Positions 1-9,055 of a DNA stretch of 64,000 nt are shown here, one piece after another. Source of the stretch: JADGRB01 sp963835825 (GTDB lineage Bacteria > Myxococcota_A > Polyangia > Fen-1088); assembly GCA_963835825.1 (NCBI GenBank), contig CAWIGZ010000010.1, positions 83,906 through 147,905 on the forward strand. Reading direction: 5' to 3'. Numbering within the stretch: the first letter of the stretch is position 1; the number at the start of each line of letters is the position of its first letter. The translations under genes were made by a program, and so were the position numbers. Under the pieces are notes generated by a model. That model was not told the DNA's origin, searched no databases, and saw only the letters and a program-made list of their open reading frames with translations.

Positions 1-247
1 GCTCCTCGGGGGCGGTGGCCGAGACGATCTCGCCGGTCACCTCGATGGGGGTCTTGTCGCCGGGCAGCGTGAACGTCAGGTTCACCTTGGTCGCGACGGG
101 CAACGGGATGGTGTGCTCCAGGCGGAGCCCACCGCTCGATAGATTGCGGGCCCGCCGGAAATAGCGCTCGGACCCGGTGGTCTCCTCGACCCACATCTCC
201 AGCTCAATCCTGGGGCCCCCGCGGCGTTCTTCGGCCACATCGGACAT
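1..247 (-). CDS. PilZ domain protein, 5' part (runs off the window)
   Basis: About 82 N-terminal residues are present; the gene continues beyond the left edge. The protein starts MSDVAEERR and carries the features of a PilZ domain: an arginine-rich start (ERRGGPR, residues 7-13) followed by N-L-S-S-G-G (about residues 37-42). In PilZ domains, RxxxR plus (D/N)xSxxG forms the cyclic di-GMP site, so this is probably a small c-di-GMP receptor. The rest of the visible part (LTFTLPG, then EVTGEIVSA) fits the PilZ beta-barrel. It is divergent from the sugar-nucleotide enzyme at 314. The assignment rests on motif spacing only. Confidence 0.6.
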   Translation of the reverse strand, partial: MSDVAEERRGGPRIELEMWVEETTGSERYFRRARNLSSGGLRLEHTIPLPVATKVNLTFTLPGDKTPIEVTGEIVSATAPEE

Positions 248-313
248 GGGCCTGATGGTATCACGGGCAAAAAGGGGCGCCACTTCGGGCCTGCTTCGCG
301 GTATGAACGCGCG

Positions 314-1261
314 ATGTCGCGACAGAGAATTTTGGTCAGCGGAGGCTCGGGGTTCGTCGGGTCCCACCTCTGCGATCGCCTCCTCAAAGAGGGGCACGAG
401 GTGGTTTGCCTCGACAACTTCTTCACCGGCTCGCGCGCCAACATCGAGCACTTGCTCGATCATCACCGCTTCGAGCTGGTCCGCCACGACGTGACCGAGC
501 CGATCACCATGGAGGTCGATCAGGTCTACCACCTGGCCTGCCCGGCCTCGCCGATCCACTACCAGCGCAACCCGGTGCGCACCATCCGCACCGCGGTCGA
601 GGGGACCCTCAACATGCTGGACCTGGCCCGCGAGGTGCGGGCGCGCATCCTCATCGCCTCGACCTCCGAGGTCTACGGCGATCCCATCGAGCACCCCCAG
701 CGCGAGAGCTACTGGGGGAACGTCAACCCCATCGGGCCGCGCGCCTGCTACGACGAGGGGAAGCGTTGCGCCGAGGCGCTGGCCGTGTCGTACGCCCGCC
801 AGTATTCGGTGGAGGTGCGCATCGTCCGCATCTTCAACACCTACGGTCCGCGCATGCACGAAAACGACGGGCGGGTGGTCTCCAACTTCGTCGTGCAGGC
901 GCTGCGCGGCGAGCCGATCACCGTCTACGGCGAGGGGCAGCAGACCCGTTCCTTCTGCTACGTCTCCGATCTGCTGGAGGGCTTCACGCGGCTGATGGCC
1001 AGCGAGCACGGCGTCGATCCGGTCAACCTCGGCAACCCGCGCGAGACGACGGTCCTCGAGCTGGCCGAGATGACCAAGCGCCTCGCCAAGTCGAAGTCGG
1101 AGATCATCAGGGCGCCCCTGCCCAAGGACGATCCGACCCGCCGCAAGCCGGACATCGGGCGGGCCCAGAAGCTGCTCGACAACTGGGGCCCCCGGGTCTC
1201 GCTGGAAGAGGGGCTGGCGGCGACGATCGAAGACTTCCGGCGCCGCCTCGGAATGGCCTGA
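314..1261 (+). CDS. UDP-glucuronate decarboxylase-like NAD-dependent epimerase/dehydratase
   Basis: A 315-residue extended short-chain dehydrogenase. The NAD-binding glycine motif G-G-S-G-F-V-G is at residues 10-16, the acidic residue for the ribose is in CLDNF (about 34), and the catalytic set is T117/S118 with Y146-x-x-x-K150. The family signatures HLACPASP and YGDP, and the length, match bacterial UDP-xylose synthases, which convert UDP-glucuronate to UDP-xylose for exopolysaccharide or LPS in the cytoplasm. The ATG at 314 is chosen because the Rossmann strand starts five residues later. The gene is monocistronic and converges on folK, with 7 bp between the stops. Another UDP-sugar decarboxylase or epimerase of the same clan is possible. 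Confidence 0.85.
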   Translation: MSRQRILVSGGSGFVGSHLCDRLLKEGHEVVCLDNFFTGSRANIEHLLDHHRFELVRHDVTEPITMEVDQVYHLACPASPIHYQRNPVRTIRTAVEGTLNMLDLAREVRARILIASTSEVYGDPIEHPQRESYWGNVNPIGPRACYDEGKRCAEALAVSYARQYSVEVRIVRIFNTYGPRMHENDGRVVSNFVVQALRGEPITVYGEGQQTRSFCYVSDLLEGFTRLMASEHGVDPVNLGNPRETTVLELAEMTKRLAKSKSEIIRAPLPKDDPTRRKPDIGRAQKLLDNWGPRVSLEEGLAATIEDFRRRLGMA

Positions 1262-1268
1262 GCCGCCG

Positions 1269-1781
1269 TCACGCCGGCCTGACCGACGGGTCGGGCGTCG
1301 CGCGATCGAGCGGCTCGCCGGTGATCGGATGGCGCAGCCCGGGCGCCGCCACGTCGGCGAGCGGGATGCGCACGAACGGGCGTTCGAGGAGGCGCGGGTG
1401 CGGGACGATCAGCCCGGGCGGATCGGCGATCACCTCGGCCCCGTACAGCAGGAGGTCGACGTCGATCTCGCGCGGGGCCAGCGCGCGGCCAGCGGGGCGG
1501 CGGCGCCCCAGCGCCTGCTCGACCTCGAGGCAGACCGCCAGCAAAGCGGGCGGCGAAAGCGTCGTTTCGGCGCGCAGCACGGCGTTCAGGTACACGGGCT
1601 GCGGATCGGGGGTGACCGGATCGGTCTCGTAGAGCGGCGAGCGCGCGGCCGGGGCGACGCCGCCCGCGGCGAGCAGATCGATGGCCCGGGCGATCGTGCC
1701 GGCCCGGTCGCCCAGATTCGCGCCGAAGGCCAGATAGACCGTCGCCGGCGTTTCGGCTGTCAGTGTCTGTGGCCCGGACAT
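1269..1781 (-). CDS. folK: 2-amino-4-hydroxy-6-hydroxymethyldihydropteridine pyrophosphokinase (HPPK)
   Basis: HPPK transfers pyrophosphate from ATP to 6-hydroxymethyl-dihydropterin in folate synthesis. The 170-residue product has the N-terminal Y-L-A-F-G-A-N-L-G-D-R block (about 16-26), the P-L-Y-E-T-D-P segment, and the family signature R-E-I-D-V-D-L-L-L-Y with the magnesium-binding aspartates. The ATG at 1781 gives the usual family length; an upstream in-frame ATG at 1850 would run into the divergent ZIP gene. Only 25 bp separate this start from the ZIP transporter start, so the two promoters must overlap. Confidence 0.9.
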   Translation of the reverse strand: MSGPQTLTAETPATVYLAFGANLGDRAGTIARAIDLLAAGGVAPAARSPLYETDPVTPDPQPVYLNAVLRAETTLSPPALLAVCLEVEQALGRRRPAGRALAPREIDVDLLLYGAEVIADPPGLIVPHPRLLERPFVRIPLADVAAPGLRHPITGEPLDRATPDPSVRPA

Positions 1782-1791
1782 CGTCTCTGTA

Positions 1792-1797
1792 TATAGT
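1792..1797 (+). promoter_or_regulatory. Candidate -10 box (TATAGT) upstream of the ZIP transporter
   Basis: TATAGT lies 9 nt before the GTG at 1807 in the 25-bp gap between folK and the ZIP gene. No convincing -35 is visible. The short distance implies a leaderless or near-leaderless transcript, as at several other genes in this window. Confidence 0.35.
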
Positions 1798-1806
1798 GCC
1801 CTGACC

Positions 1807-2610
1807 GTGGGTGCCGGAACTCTGCCCGCCGCCATCTCCGGGCTGGCCACCAGCCTGGGGGCGCTGCCGTTCCTGTTCGTCCGCGAGCTGCCCCGGCGAA
1901 CCTACGACGGCATCCTGGGCCTCGGCGCGGGGTTGATGCTGGCGGCGGCGACGCTGGGCCTGGTCGCCGAGGCGTTGAGCGGCGTCAGCGACGGCGGCGT
2001 CTTTCACCTGGGGCGTTTCGCCCTGGTGGTCTCCGGCTTCGCGGTCGGCGCCGGGATCGCCGCCGCCATGGATCGCCTGATCCCGCACCAGCACGCCGGC
2101 GGGCACCACGAGCACCTGGGGCACGAGCCAGGGCACGACATGCACGATCCTCAGCCGGCGCGCTCGCCGCGCCGCGCGTACGCCGTGGTGGGCGCGCTCA
2201 GCCTGCACCGGATCCCCGAGGGGCTGGCCATCGGCGCCGGGTTCGCGGTCCCGCGCACCACCCACCTCGGGATCCTGCTGGCGGTCGCCATCGGCGTGCA
2301 GAACGTCTGCGAAGGGATCGTGATGTCGGCGCCGCTGCGCCACGAAGGGGTGGGGCGCTGGCGCGGGTTCACCATCGTCGCGCTCACCGGTCTGGTCATC
2401 CCGGCGGCCGCCGTGCTGGGGGAGCTGGTGGCGGCGGTCGCGCTGGCGACGATGCCCTTCGTGCTGGCGCTGGCCGGCGGCACGCTCACCTACGTGACGT
2501 CGAACGAGATCATCCCCGAGTCGCACAGCCACGGCAACGAAGGGATCGCCTCGGTGGGCCTGGTCGCCGGGTTCCTGCTGACGATCTCGCTCGAAGCGAT
2601 CCTGCGCTGA
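1807..2610 (+). CDS. ZIP family divalent metal transporter
   Basis: A 267-residue multi-spanning membrane protein with about eight predicted helices. It has the ZIP signature H-R-I-P-E-G in helix 4 (H134-E138) and the helix-5 counterpart Q-N-V-C-E-G. A cytoplasmic histidine-rich loop at about 94-113 (HQH, HHEH, HDMHD) is typical of zinc or other divalent-metal binding between helices 3 and 4. It probably imports Zn2+ or a related metal. The start is a GTG. No metal regulator is adjacent, so the substrate is inferred from the family only. Confidence 0.85.
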   Translation: MGAGTLPAAISGLATSLGALPFLFVRELPRRTYDGILGLGAGLMLAAATLGLVAEALSGVSDGGVFHLGRFALVVSGFAVGAGIAAAMDRLIPHQHAGGHHEHLGHEPGHDMHDPQPARSPRRAYAVVGALSLHRIPEGLAIGAGFAVPRTTHLGILLAVAIGVQNVCEGIVMSAPLRHEGVGRWRGFTIVALTGLVIPAAAVLGELVAAVALATMPFVLALAGGTLTYVTSNEIIPESHSHGNEGIASVGLVAGFLLTISLEAILR

Positions 2611-2713
2611 CGCGCGGTCGCGCCCGGCGGCGCCAAGAGACGCCGAGTGGCCCACGGACAGGGGCTCCGAGCCGTCGCGGTCGAATCTGAGCTCGCCGGA
2701 GTTTCGGCGGCGA

Positions 2714-3226
2714 TCAGCCGCGGGCCACGCCCAGCGAGCGCCGGCGCTGGGCCTCGACGGCGGCCGGATCGGAGAGCTCGGCGATGATCTTGCGCAGCGT
2801 GGAGGTCAGGCGCGTCTTGAGGTCGAGAGGGAGAGCCGCCAGCGCCGCCGGCGGCTCGACCAGCCGCTTGACCAGACGTTCGCGCAGCGCGCGCCCGACC
2901 TCCGTCACGCAGAGCATCTTGACCCTGCGATCATGATCGGCGCCGCGGCGGGCGATGAGGCCGCGCGACTCCAGCTTGTCGACGATCCCGGTGATGTTGG
3001 AGGCGTCGCAGGCGAGGGCGTCGGCCAGCGTGCTCATCGGCAGCGGGCGATCGAGGCTCTTCAAGGCCATGCCCTGCGAGGGGGTGAGGTCGAGCTCCTG
3101 GCAGAGCGCGCCCCACCAGTCACGGACACTGAAGCAGAGCGAGATGACGGTGCCCCACGAGTCGTCGGGCTGCCCTTGAGGATCCGCCGCGCGTTTTTCG
3201 GGCGGGTGGGAGGGCCTCGATGTCAT
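2714..3226 (-). CDS. MarR family transcriptional regulator, probable repressor of the adjacent RND efflux operon
   Basis: A 170-residue protein with a MarR winged helix: the DNA-recognition region runs about 50-95 (TLADALACDASNITG, then DKLESRGLI) and the wing carries D-H-D-R-R at about 97-101. MarR dimers bind palindromes and are released by ligands. The gene is divergent from the efflux operon starting at 3349. The 122-bp gap contains back-to-back promoters and a perfect 12-bp palindrome over the efflux -10. This placement makes it the likely local regulator of the pump and of itself. The ligand is unknown. Confidence 0.85.
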   Translation of the reverse strand: MTSRPSHPPEKRAADPQGQPDDSWGTVISLCFSVRDWWGALCQELDLTPSQGMALKSLDRPLPMSTLADALACDASNITGIVDKLESRGLIARRGADHDRRVKMLCVTEVGRALRERLVKRLVEPPAALAALPLDLKTRLTSTLRKIIAELSDPAAVEAQRRRSLGVARG

Positions 3227-3232
3227 GAAGCT

Positions 3233-3284
3233 ATATTGTCCATGTTTTTGATGATTGACAAGGTCAAATATCGTCGTATACGAC
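3233..3284. promoter_or_regulatory. Divergent marR/efflux promoter pair with operator-like palindrome
   Basis: Plus strand: TTGACA (3255-3260), 16-bp spacer, TATACG (3277-3282), driving the adaptor gene at 3349. Minus strand: TTGTCA (3256-3261), 17-bp spacer, CAATAT (3233-3238), only 6 nt from the marR ATG, so marR would be leaderless. The two -35 boxes overlap almost completely. A perfect palindrome, GTCGTATACGAC (3273-3284), covers the efflux -10 box. A second inverted pair, TTGTC (3236-3240) and GACAA (3257-3261), spans the marR promoter. This is the arrangement expected if MarR blocks both promoters. Confidence 0.6.
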
Positions 3285-3348
3285 TACACCCTCGGGTACC
3301 CAGCCGTTGCAGCGACGGAAAGAGCCGAGCGAAGGACGCAAGGACGCA

Positions 3349-4464
3349 ATGAGATTGACCACAAAGAACGTGAAGAACGAAGCAAGGTCGATTCGATCCT
3401 GGGCCCAGCTGGCTCTGATCGCGCTGGCCGGCGCGGTCGGCTGCGGACGCTCGGGCGCCGCGGCGGCCGTCGCCCCGGCCGACGCCGAGGCGGCTCCCCT
3501 CGCCGTCAAGCTGGTCGCCGCCGCGGTGGTGAAGGCGCCGCGGGTGGTGACGCTGTCGGGCTCGCTCATCGGCGCCGAGGAGGCGCAGGTGGCGGCGGGC
3601 GCGGCCGGCAAGGTGATCGCCACCTACGTCGAGCGCGGCTCGTACGTCAAGAAGGGGGCGATCCTGGCCCGGCTCGATTCGCGCGCGCTGACCGCCCAGG
3701 CGGCGCAGGCGGCCGCCGACGTGGAGTCGATGAAGACGCAGGCGGCGGGGGCCGAGCTCGACTGCGGTCGCGTCGAGCGCCTCAACGCCAAGGGGGCCAT
3801 CTCCAAGGCCGACTACGACAAGGCGCGCACGCAGTGCCAGGCCACCAAGTGGGCGGTCGAGTCGGCCCAGGCGCGCAAGACGCTGACCGGCGAGGCGCTG
3901 CGGGACACCGAGATCCGCGCGCCGTTCTCCGGCATGGTCGAAGAGCGCGCGGTCACCGCCGGCGAGTACGTGCGGGTCGATTCGCGGGTGGTCACGCTGG
4001 TCAACACCGACTCCTTGCGGGTGGAGATCACCGTCCCCGAGGCCGACGTGGCGCTGGTCCGGCAGGGGATGGCGGTCAGCTTCCGGACCGCCGGCGGCGA
4101 CGGCGGGCGCGTCTACCAGGGCAAGATCCGCTACGTCGGCCCGTCGGTGCGCAAGCAGAGCCGCGACTCGGTCGTCGAGGCGGTGTTCGCCAACGACGCG
4201 CACCAGCTGCGGCCGGGGATGTTCGTCACCGCCCGGCTGGCGGTCGGCGAAGAGGAGCTGCCGGCGGTGCCCGCCAGCGCGGTGCGCAGCGACGGCACCC
4301 TCCGGCACGTCTACGTCGAGGTGAGCGGGCGGCTCGAGGATCGGCTGGTCCAGGCCGGGGAAAAATTGGGCAGCCAGATCCCGATCGTCAGCGGCCTCAA
4401 GGCGGGCGAGCGGGTGGTCGCAGAGCTCACCCCCGACGTGCGCGACGGCGCGCGCGTGAAGTGA
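3349..4464 (+). CDS. RND efflux periplasmic adaptor subunit (MexA/AcrA family lipoprotein)
   Basis: The membrane-fusion component of the tripartite pump; it bridges the inner-membrane RND protein and the outer-membrane channel. The 371-residue product has a lipoprotein signal with the lipobox ending at C32 (L-A-G-A-V-G-C). A biotinyl-lipoyl half-motif (GKVIATYVERGSYVKKG) follows, then an alpha-helical hairpin from about 105 to 190 and the second lipoyl half (APFSGMVEER), then the beta-barrel and membrane-proximal domains. The ATG at 3349 gives a short signal n-region; the upstream in-frame ATG at 3307 does not. It is first in the operon, 18 bp before the pump gene. Confidence 0.9.
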   Translation: MRLTTKNVKNEARSIRSWAQLALIALAGAVGCGRSGAAAAVAPADAEAAPLAVKLVAAAVVKAPRVVTLSGSLIGAEEAQVAAGAAGKVIATYVERGSYVKKGAILARLDSRALTAQAAQAAADVESMKTQAAGAELDCGRVERLNAKGAISKADYDKARTQCQATKWAVESAQARKTLTGEALRDTEIRAPFSGMVEERAVTAGEYVRVDSRVVTLVNTDSLRVEITVPEADVALVRQGMAVSFRTAGGDGGRVYQGKIRYVGPSVRKQSRDSVVEAVFANDAHQLRPGMFVTARLAVGEEELPAVPASAVRSDGTLRHVYVEVSGRLEDRLVQAGEKLGSQIPIVSGLKAGERVVAELTPDVRDGARVK

Positions 4465-4482
4465 AGTAAGGGACGAACCGTC

Positions 4483-7400
4483 ATGCAGTGGCTGGCCAGT
4501 ATCTGCGTTCGCCGCCCGGTCTTCGCGACCGTGCTCATCCTGTTCATCGTCGTCGTCGGCATCGTCGGCTACGAAAAGCTCAACGTCGATCGCTTCCCCA
4601 ACGTCGATCTGCCGGTCGTCCAGGTGATCACCCTCCTGCCCGGCGCCGCGCCGGAGGAGATCGCCACCGAGCTCTCCGACAAGATCGAAGAGGCGATCAA
4701 CACCATCAACGGCATCGACGAGCTGCGGTCGGTGTCGACCGAGGGCGTCTCCCAGGTCATCGTCAGCTTCAAGCTCGACAAGGACGTCAACGTCGCCGCG
4801 CAAGAGGTGCGCGAGCACGTCTCGTCGATCCTCAACGATCTGCCGGAGGGGACCAAGAGCCCGGAGATCAGCAAGCTCGATCCCGACGCCGCGCCGGTGC
4901 TTTTCCTGGCCTTGCAGTCGACCCGGCCGATCCGGGAGGTGACCGAGTACGCCGACCACGAGATCCGGGAGGCGCTGGAGAACGTCTCGGGCGTCGGTCA
5001 GGTGTCGATCGTCGGCGGGCGCAAGCGGCAGATCCAGGTGATCCTCGATCCCGAACGGCTGCGGGCGGCCTCGCTGACCGCGGTCGACGTGCAGCGGGCC
5101 ATCGTCAGCCAGAACGTCAGCACGCCGGGCGGCACCGTCGACACCGGCCCGTCGCTGCTCACCTTCCGGGTGAGCGGCCGGGTGCCCAGCGCCGAGGCCG
5201 TCGGGGAGATCGTCATCCGCAGCGTCGACAATCACCCGATCATGATCCGCGACGTCGGGCATGTGATCGACGGGCAGGAAGAGGCGACCACCGCCGCCAG
5301 CATCGCCGGCAAGGAGGCGGTCGTCCTCTCCATCCGCAAACAGTCGGGCGAGAACAGCGTGGCGGTCGTCGATGCCCTGCGCGAGCGCATGAAGGAGCTC
5401 GCCCCCGCCATGCCCTCTGGCTACAAGCTGGAGGTCATCCGCGACAACACCGAGACCACCCGCACCAGCGTCGACGCCGTCAAGGAGCACCTGGTGCTGG
5501 GGTCGATCCTGGCCTCGCTGGTGGTGCTGCTGTTCCTCGGCAACTTCCGCAGCACCATCATCGCGGCGCTGGCGATTCCCACCTCCATCGTCGGCACCTT
5601 CCTCCTGATGTGGCTGATGGGGTTCACGCTGAACACCATCTCCCTGCTGGCGCTGGCGCTGGCGGTCGGCATCGTCATCGACGACGCCATCGTCGTGCTG
5701 GAGAACATCTTCCGCTTCATCGACGAGAAGAAGATCCGCCCCATGCCGGCGGCCATCTACGCGACCAAGGAGATCGGGCTGGCGGTGCTGGCGACGACGC
5801 TGTCGCTGCTGGCGGTCTTCCTGCCGGTCGCCTTCATGAACAGCATCCCGGGGCGGTTCCTGCGCAGCTTCGGCCTGACCATGGGCGCCGCCATCGCCAT
5901 CTCGCTGTTCGTCAGCTTCACCTTGACGCCGATGCTGTCGTCGCGCTGGCTGCGGCTCGACCCGCGCCCGGCGAGCGAGCGGCGCCAATCGATCCTCGAG
6001 CGGCTGGTCGACGGGTTCTACCTGCCGATCGAGCGGTTCTACATGAAGGTCCTGGCCTTCGTGATGCGACACCGCTGGATCGTGGTGGTGGCCGCGGTGG
6101 GCGCCATCGCCGCCATCGGCCCGCTGGCCAAGGCGGTCCCCAAGGGCTTTCTCCCCAAGAACGACGAGGCGCAGTTCGAGATCAGCCTGCGCACGCCCGA
6201 AGGGTCCAGCCTGGCGGCGACCGCGCTGTCGGCCGAGCGGATCGCCCGGGAGGTGCGCGGGTGGCCGGAGGTGGCGACGACGCTGGTGACCATCGGCGAC
6301 AACAGCCAGCAGACCCCCAACCTGGCGTCGATCTTCGTGCGCCTCTTGCCGCCCGACCAGCGCAAGGCCTCACAGGACCAGCTGCAGGCCCGGGTGCGCA
6401 CCCAGATCGTCCCCAAGCAGCCCAAGAGCTTCCGCATCAGCGCCTCGGCGGTGGCGGCGTTCGGCGGCGGGACCTTCAGCACGGCGACCGTGCAGTACAT
6501 CCTGACCGGCCCCGACCTCAACGGGGTCGTCAACTACTCGAAGAAGATCGTCGACAAGCTGAAGGCGATCCCGGGCGCGGTCGACGTCGACACCACGCTG
6601 GTCACCGGTAATCCGGAGCTGGTGGCCACCGTCAACCGGCGCAAGGCGGCCGATCTGGGCGTCAACGTCGCCGACGTGGCGACGGCGTCGCAGCTCCTCA
6701 TCGGCGGCGTGAAGGTCTCGCGTTACGAGGAGGCGGGGCGCGAGTACGACATTCTGGTGCGGGCCGACGACGCCTTCCGCAACAGCCCCGACGCGCTGGC
6801 GCAGCTGACGGTTCCCTCGTCGCGGCTCGGCGCCGTGCCGCTGCTCGACGTGGTGGAGATGAAGCACGCCGAGGGTCCGTCGAAGATCGACCGCTACGCC
6901 CGCCAGGTGCAGGTGACCTTCCTGGCCAACACCTCCCCCGGCGTCGGCTCCGGAGAGGTGGGCGCCGCCCTCGAAAAGGCGGTCAAGGAGCTGAACCTGC
7001 CGTCGCAGTTCCGCTTCATTCCGTTCGGGCAGTCGAAGGAGATCGCCCGCACCGGCAAGGCCTTCATCCTGGCCTTCGGGATGTCGTTCATCTTCATGTA
7101 CCTCATCCTGGCGGCGCAGTTCGAGTCCTGGCTGCACCCGATCACCATCCTGCTGGCGCTGCCGCTGACGGTGCCGTTCGCGCTGATCTCGCTGCTCATC
7201 CTGGGGCAGTCGCTGGACATCTTCACCATGCTGGGCGTGCTGGTGCTGTTCGGGGTGGTGAAGAAGAACTCGATCCTCCAGATCGATCACATCAACCAGC
7301 TGCGCGCCGAGGGGCACTCGCGCCTCGACGCCATCCTGCACGGGAACCGCGATCGGTTGCGCCCCATCTTGATGACGACGATGGCCTTCGTGGCCGGCAT

Positions 7401-7677
7401 GCTGCCGCTGCTCACCTCCAAGGGGATCGGCGCCGAGTTCAACCGCGCCACCGCCGGCCCGGTCGTCGGCGGGCAGATCCTCTCGTTGCTGCTGACGCTG
7501 CTGGCCACGCCGGTCGCCTACTCGCTGTTCGACGATCTGGCGACCTGGACGCGCCGGGTGCTGCGCTTGAAGGCGCGCCCCGACTCCGAGACGGGCGCCG
7601 ATGAAATCATGCCCAAGCCCGCAGAGCTGGCCGCGGCCCACGGGCACGGTCCCCCGCCAGTGGAGATCCAGCCGTGA
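4483..7677 (+). CDS. RND efflux pump inner-membrane transporter (AcrB/MexB superfamily)
   Basis: A 1064-residue proton-driven drug exporter. The topology is the RND repeat: one N-terminal helix, a large periplasmic loop (about 35-330), six helices, a second periplasmic loop and six more helices. The proton-relay aspartate pair sits in transmembrane helix 4 (A-V-G-I-V-I-D-D, about residue 400), and helix 10 carries the K-K-N-S motif (about 927-930). The sequence is closest to the HAE1 hydrophobe/amphiphile efflux group, although short heavy-metal-type RND proteins cannot be excluded from sequence alone. The stop overlaps the start of the channel gene by 4 bp. Confidence 0.92.
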   Translation: MQWLASICVRRPVFATVLILFIVVVGIVGYEKLNVDRFPNVDLPVVQVITLLPGAAPEEIATELSDKIEEAINTINGIDELRSVSTEGVSQVIVSFKLDKDVNVAAQEVREHVSSILNDLPEGTKSPEISKLDPDAAPVLFLALQSTRPIREVTEYADHEIREALENVSGVGQVSIVGGRKRQIQVILDPERLRAASLTAVDVQRAIVSQNVSTPGGTVDTGPSLLTFRVSGRVPSAEAVGEIVIRSVDNHPIMIRDVGHVIDGQEEATTAASIAGKEAVVLSIRKQSGENSVAVVDALRERMKELAPAMPSGYKLEVIRDNTETTRTSVDAVKEHLVLGSILASLVVLLFLGNFRSTIIAALAIPTSIVGTFLLMWLMGFTLNTISLLALALAVGIVIDDAIVVLENIFRFIDEKKIRPMPAAIYATKEIGLAVLATTLSLLAVFLPVAFMNSIPGRFLRSFGLTMGAAIAISLFVSFTLTPMLSSRWLRLDPRPASERRQSILERLVDGFYLPIERFYMKVLAFVMRHRWIVVVAAVGAIAAIGPLAKAVPKGFLPKNDEAQFEISLRTPEGSSLAATALSAERIAREVRGWPEVATTLVTIGDNSQQTPNLASIFVRLLPPDQRKASQDQLQARVRTQIVPKQPKSFRISASAVAAFGGGTFSTATVQYILTGPDLNGVVNYSKKIVDKLKAIPGAVDVDTTLVTGNPELVATVNRRKAADLGVNVADVATASQLLIGGVKVSRYEEAGREYDILVRADDAFRNSPDALAQLTVPSSRLGAVPLLDVVEMKHAEGPSKIDRYARQVQVTFLANTSPGVGSGEVGAALEKAVKELNLPSQFRFIPFGQSKEIARTGKAFILAFGMSFIFMYLILAAQFESWLHPITILLALPLTVPFALISLLILGQSLDIFTMLGVLVLFGVVKKNSILQIDHINQLRAEGHSRLDAILHGNRDRLRPILMTTMAFVAGMLPLLTSKGIGAEFNRATAGPVVGGQILSLLLTLLATPVAYSLFDDLATWTRRVLRLKARPDSETGADEIMPKPAELAAAHGHGPPPVEIQP

Positions 7678-9019
7678 AAAGAACAACGCTCATCGCCGCG
7701 GTGGTGACGCTTTCGGCGCTCGCTTCGACGGTCACGTACGCCGAAACGGGCGCTCCGGCGCCGCGCGAGCTGACCATGGACGAGGCGCTGGCGATGGCCA
7801 GGCGCGCCAACAAGAACCTGGTGGTCGAGCGCGCGCGGCTGGCCGAGGCGCACACCAACATCGAGCAGGCCTGGTCGGCGCTGTTCCCGGTGGTGACCGC
7901 GCAGGGGAAGTACACCCACAACTACAAGAACGCGACGCTCGACTTCGGGGCGCTGCTCATGGGCCTCGGGCTTCAAGCCGACGAGGCCCTGCGATGGGCG
8001 GCAACGACATCACCATCCTCAAACAGGAGCAGTTCGACGCCACCGCCAGCGCCATCATGCCCCTCATCGCGCCGGCGGCGTATCCGGCGCTCGACGCGGT
8101 GAAGAAGGGCTACCGGTCGTCGGAGGCGAACTACGAGGCGTCCGAGGACACCGTCCTCTATTCGGTCGCCCAGACGTTCTACACGGCGGCCATCTCCGAC
8201 GAGGTGCTGCTGGTCCGGGAGTCGGCGATCAAGGTCGCGCAGGCCACCCTCGACAACGCGCAGACCCGCTTCGCGGCCGGCACGGTCACCAAGGTCGACG
8301 TCGACCGCGCCGAGCTGGCCCTGGTGCGCGCCCAGCAGAGCGACCTCGACGCCCGCTACGCGCGCGAGCAGTCGTACCGGGCGCTCTCCACCCTGATCCA
8401 GGCCGACGGGCCGCTCAAGGCGGTGCCGCCGGAGAGGCTGCCGCCGCCCGAGGAGACCAGCCTCGACATGGCGCTGCACCTGCGCCCCGAGTTCCGCGGG
8501 CTCATCCTCGCGGAGGAGTCTTCCGAGGCCACCCGCCGCGCCTACGCCTGGAAGTGGGCGCCCACGCTGTCGGCCTTCGCCAAGGCGAACGTCGGCAACT
8601 ACATCGGCTTCACCGGCGACAACTACGCCTGGTCCATCGGCGCGCAGCTCGACTGGACGCTGTTCGACGGCGGCCTCCGGGACGCGCAGCGCCACCTGGC
8701 GGCCGCGCAGGCGGCGCAGGCCGCGGCGCAGGCCGCCGTCCTCACCGACGCGATCCGGGACGATCTGGCCAACAACCGCAGCCTGCTCGAGACCCGGCGC
8801 GAGGGGGTGAAGGCCGCGCAGCGGGGCGCCGATCTCGCCGCGGAGACCCTCGACCTCGTCCGCTCGCAGTACGAGGCGGGGACCGTCACCCAGATCGATC
8901 TGCTGGCCGCCCAGGACAACCTGGTGATCGCCCAGGAGTCGCTGGCGCAGGCCCGCTTCGACGTGGCGATCGCCGATCTGGCGCTGCGCCGGACCGCGGG
9001 CACGTTTCCCCCGCGCTGA
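7674..9019 (+). CDS. Outer-membrane efflux channel (TolC/OMF family), one frameshift
   Basis: The outer-membrane exit duct of the pump. The N-terminus (MKRTTLIAAVV...TYA) is a Sec signal peptide cleaved near residue 23. The rest has the two-repeat OMF helical pattern, with the repeat phrase LDNAQTRFAAGTVTKVDV matched later by VRSQYEAGTVTQIDL. The frame changes between about 7965 and 7995 (a one-base loss fits); the second part then runs open to 9019. Both parts are plainly one protein of about 448 residues. The ATG overlaps the pump stop (ATGA), so translation is coupled. Confidence 0.85.
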
Positions 9020-9055
9020 AGCGCGAACCCGGCGGCCGGATCGTTCCCGCCGTCG

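Noticed and set aside
3223..6072. A very long open frame antisense to the RND adaptor and pump genes
   Set aside because: Its His/Asp/Arg-rich composition, lack of motifs and exact antisense position to a clear RND operon mark it as a high-GC shadow.
9030..9052. Hairpin CGGCGG/CCGCCG between the efflux channel and LamG genes as a terminator
   Set aside because: Six-bp GC arms with an 11-nt loop and no T-run are expected by chance at this base composition.
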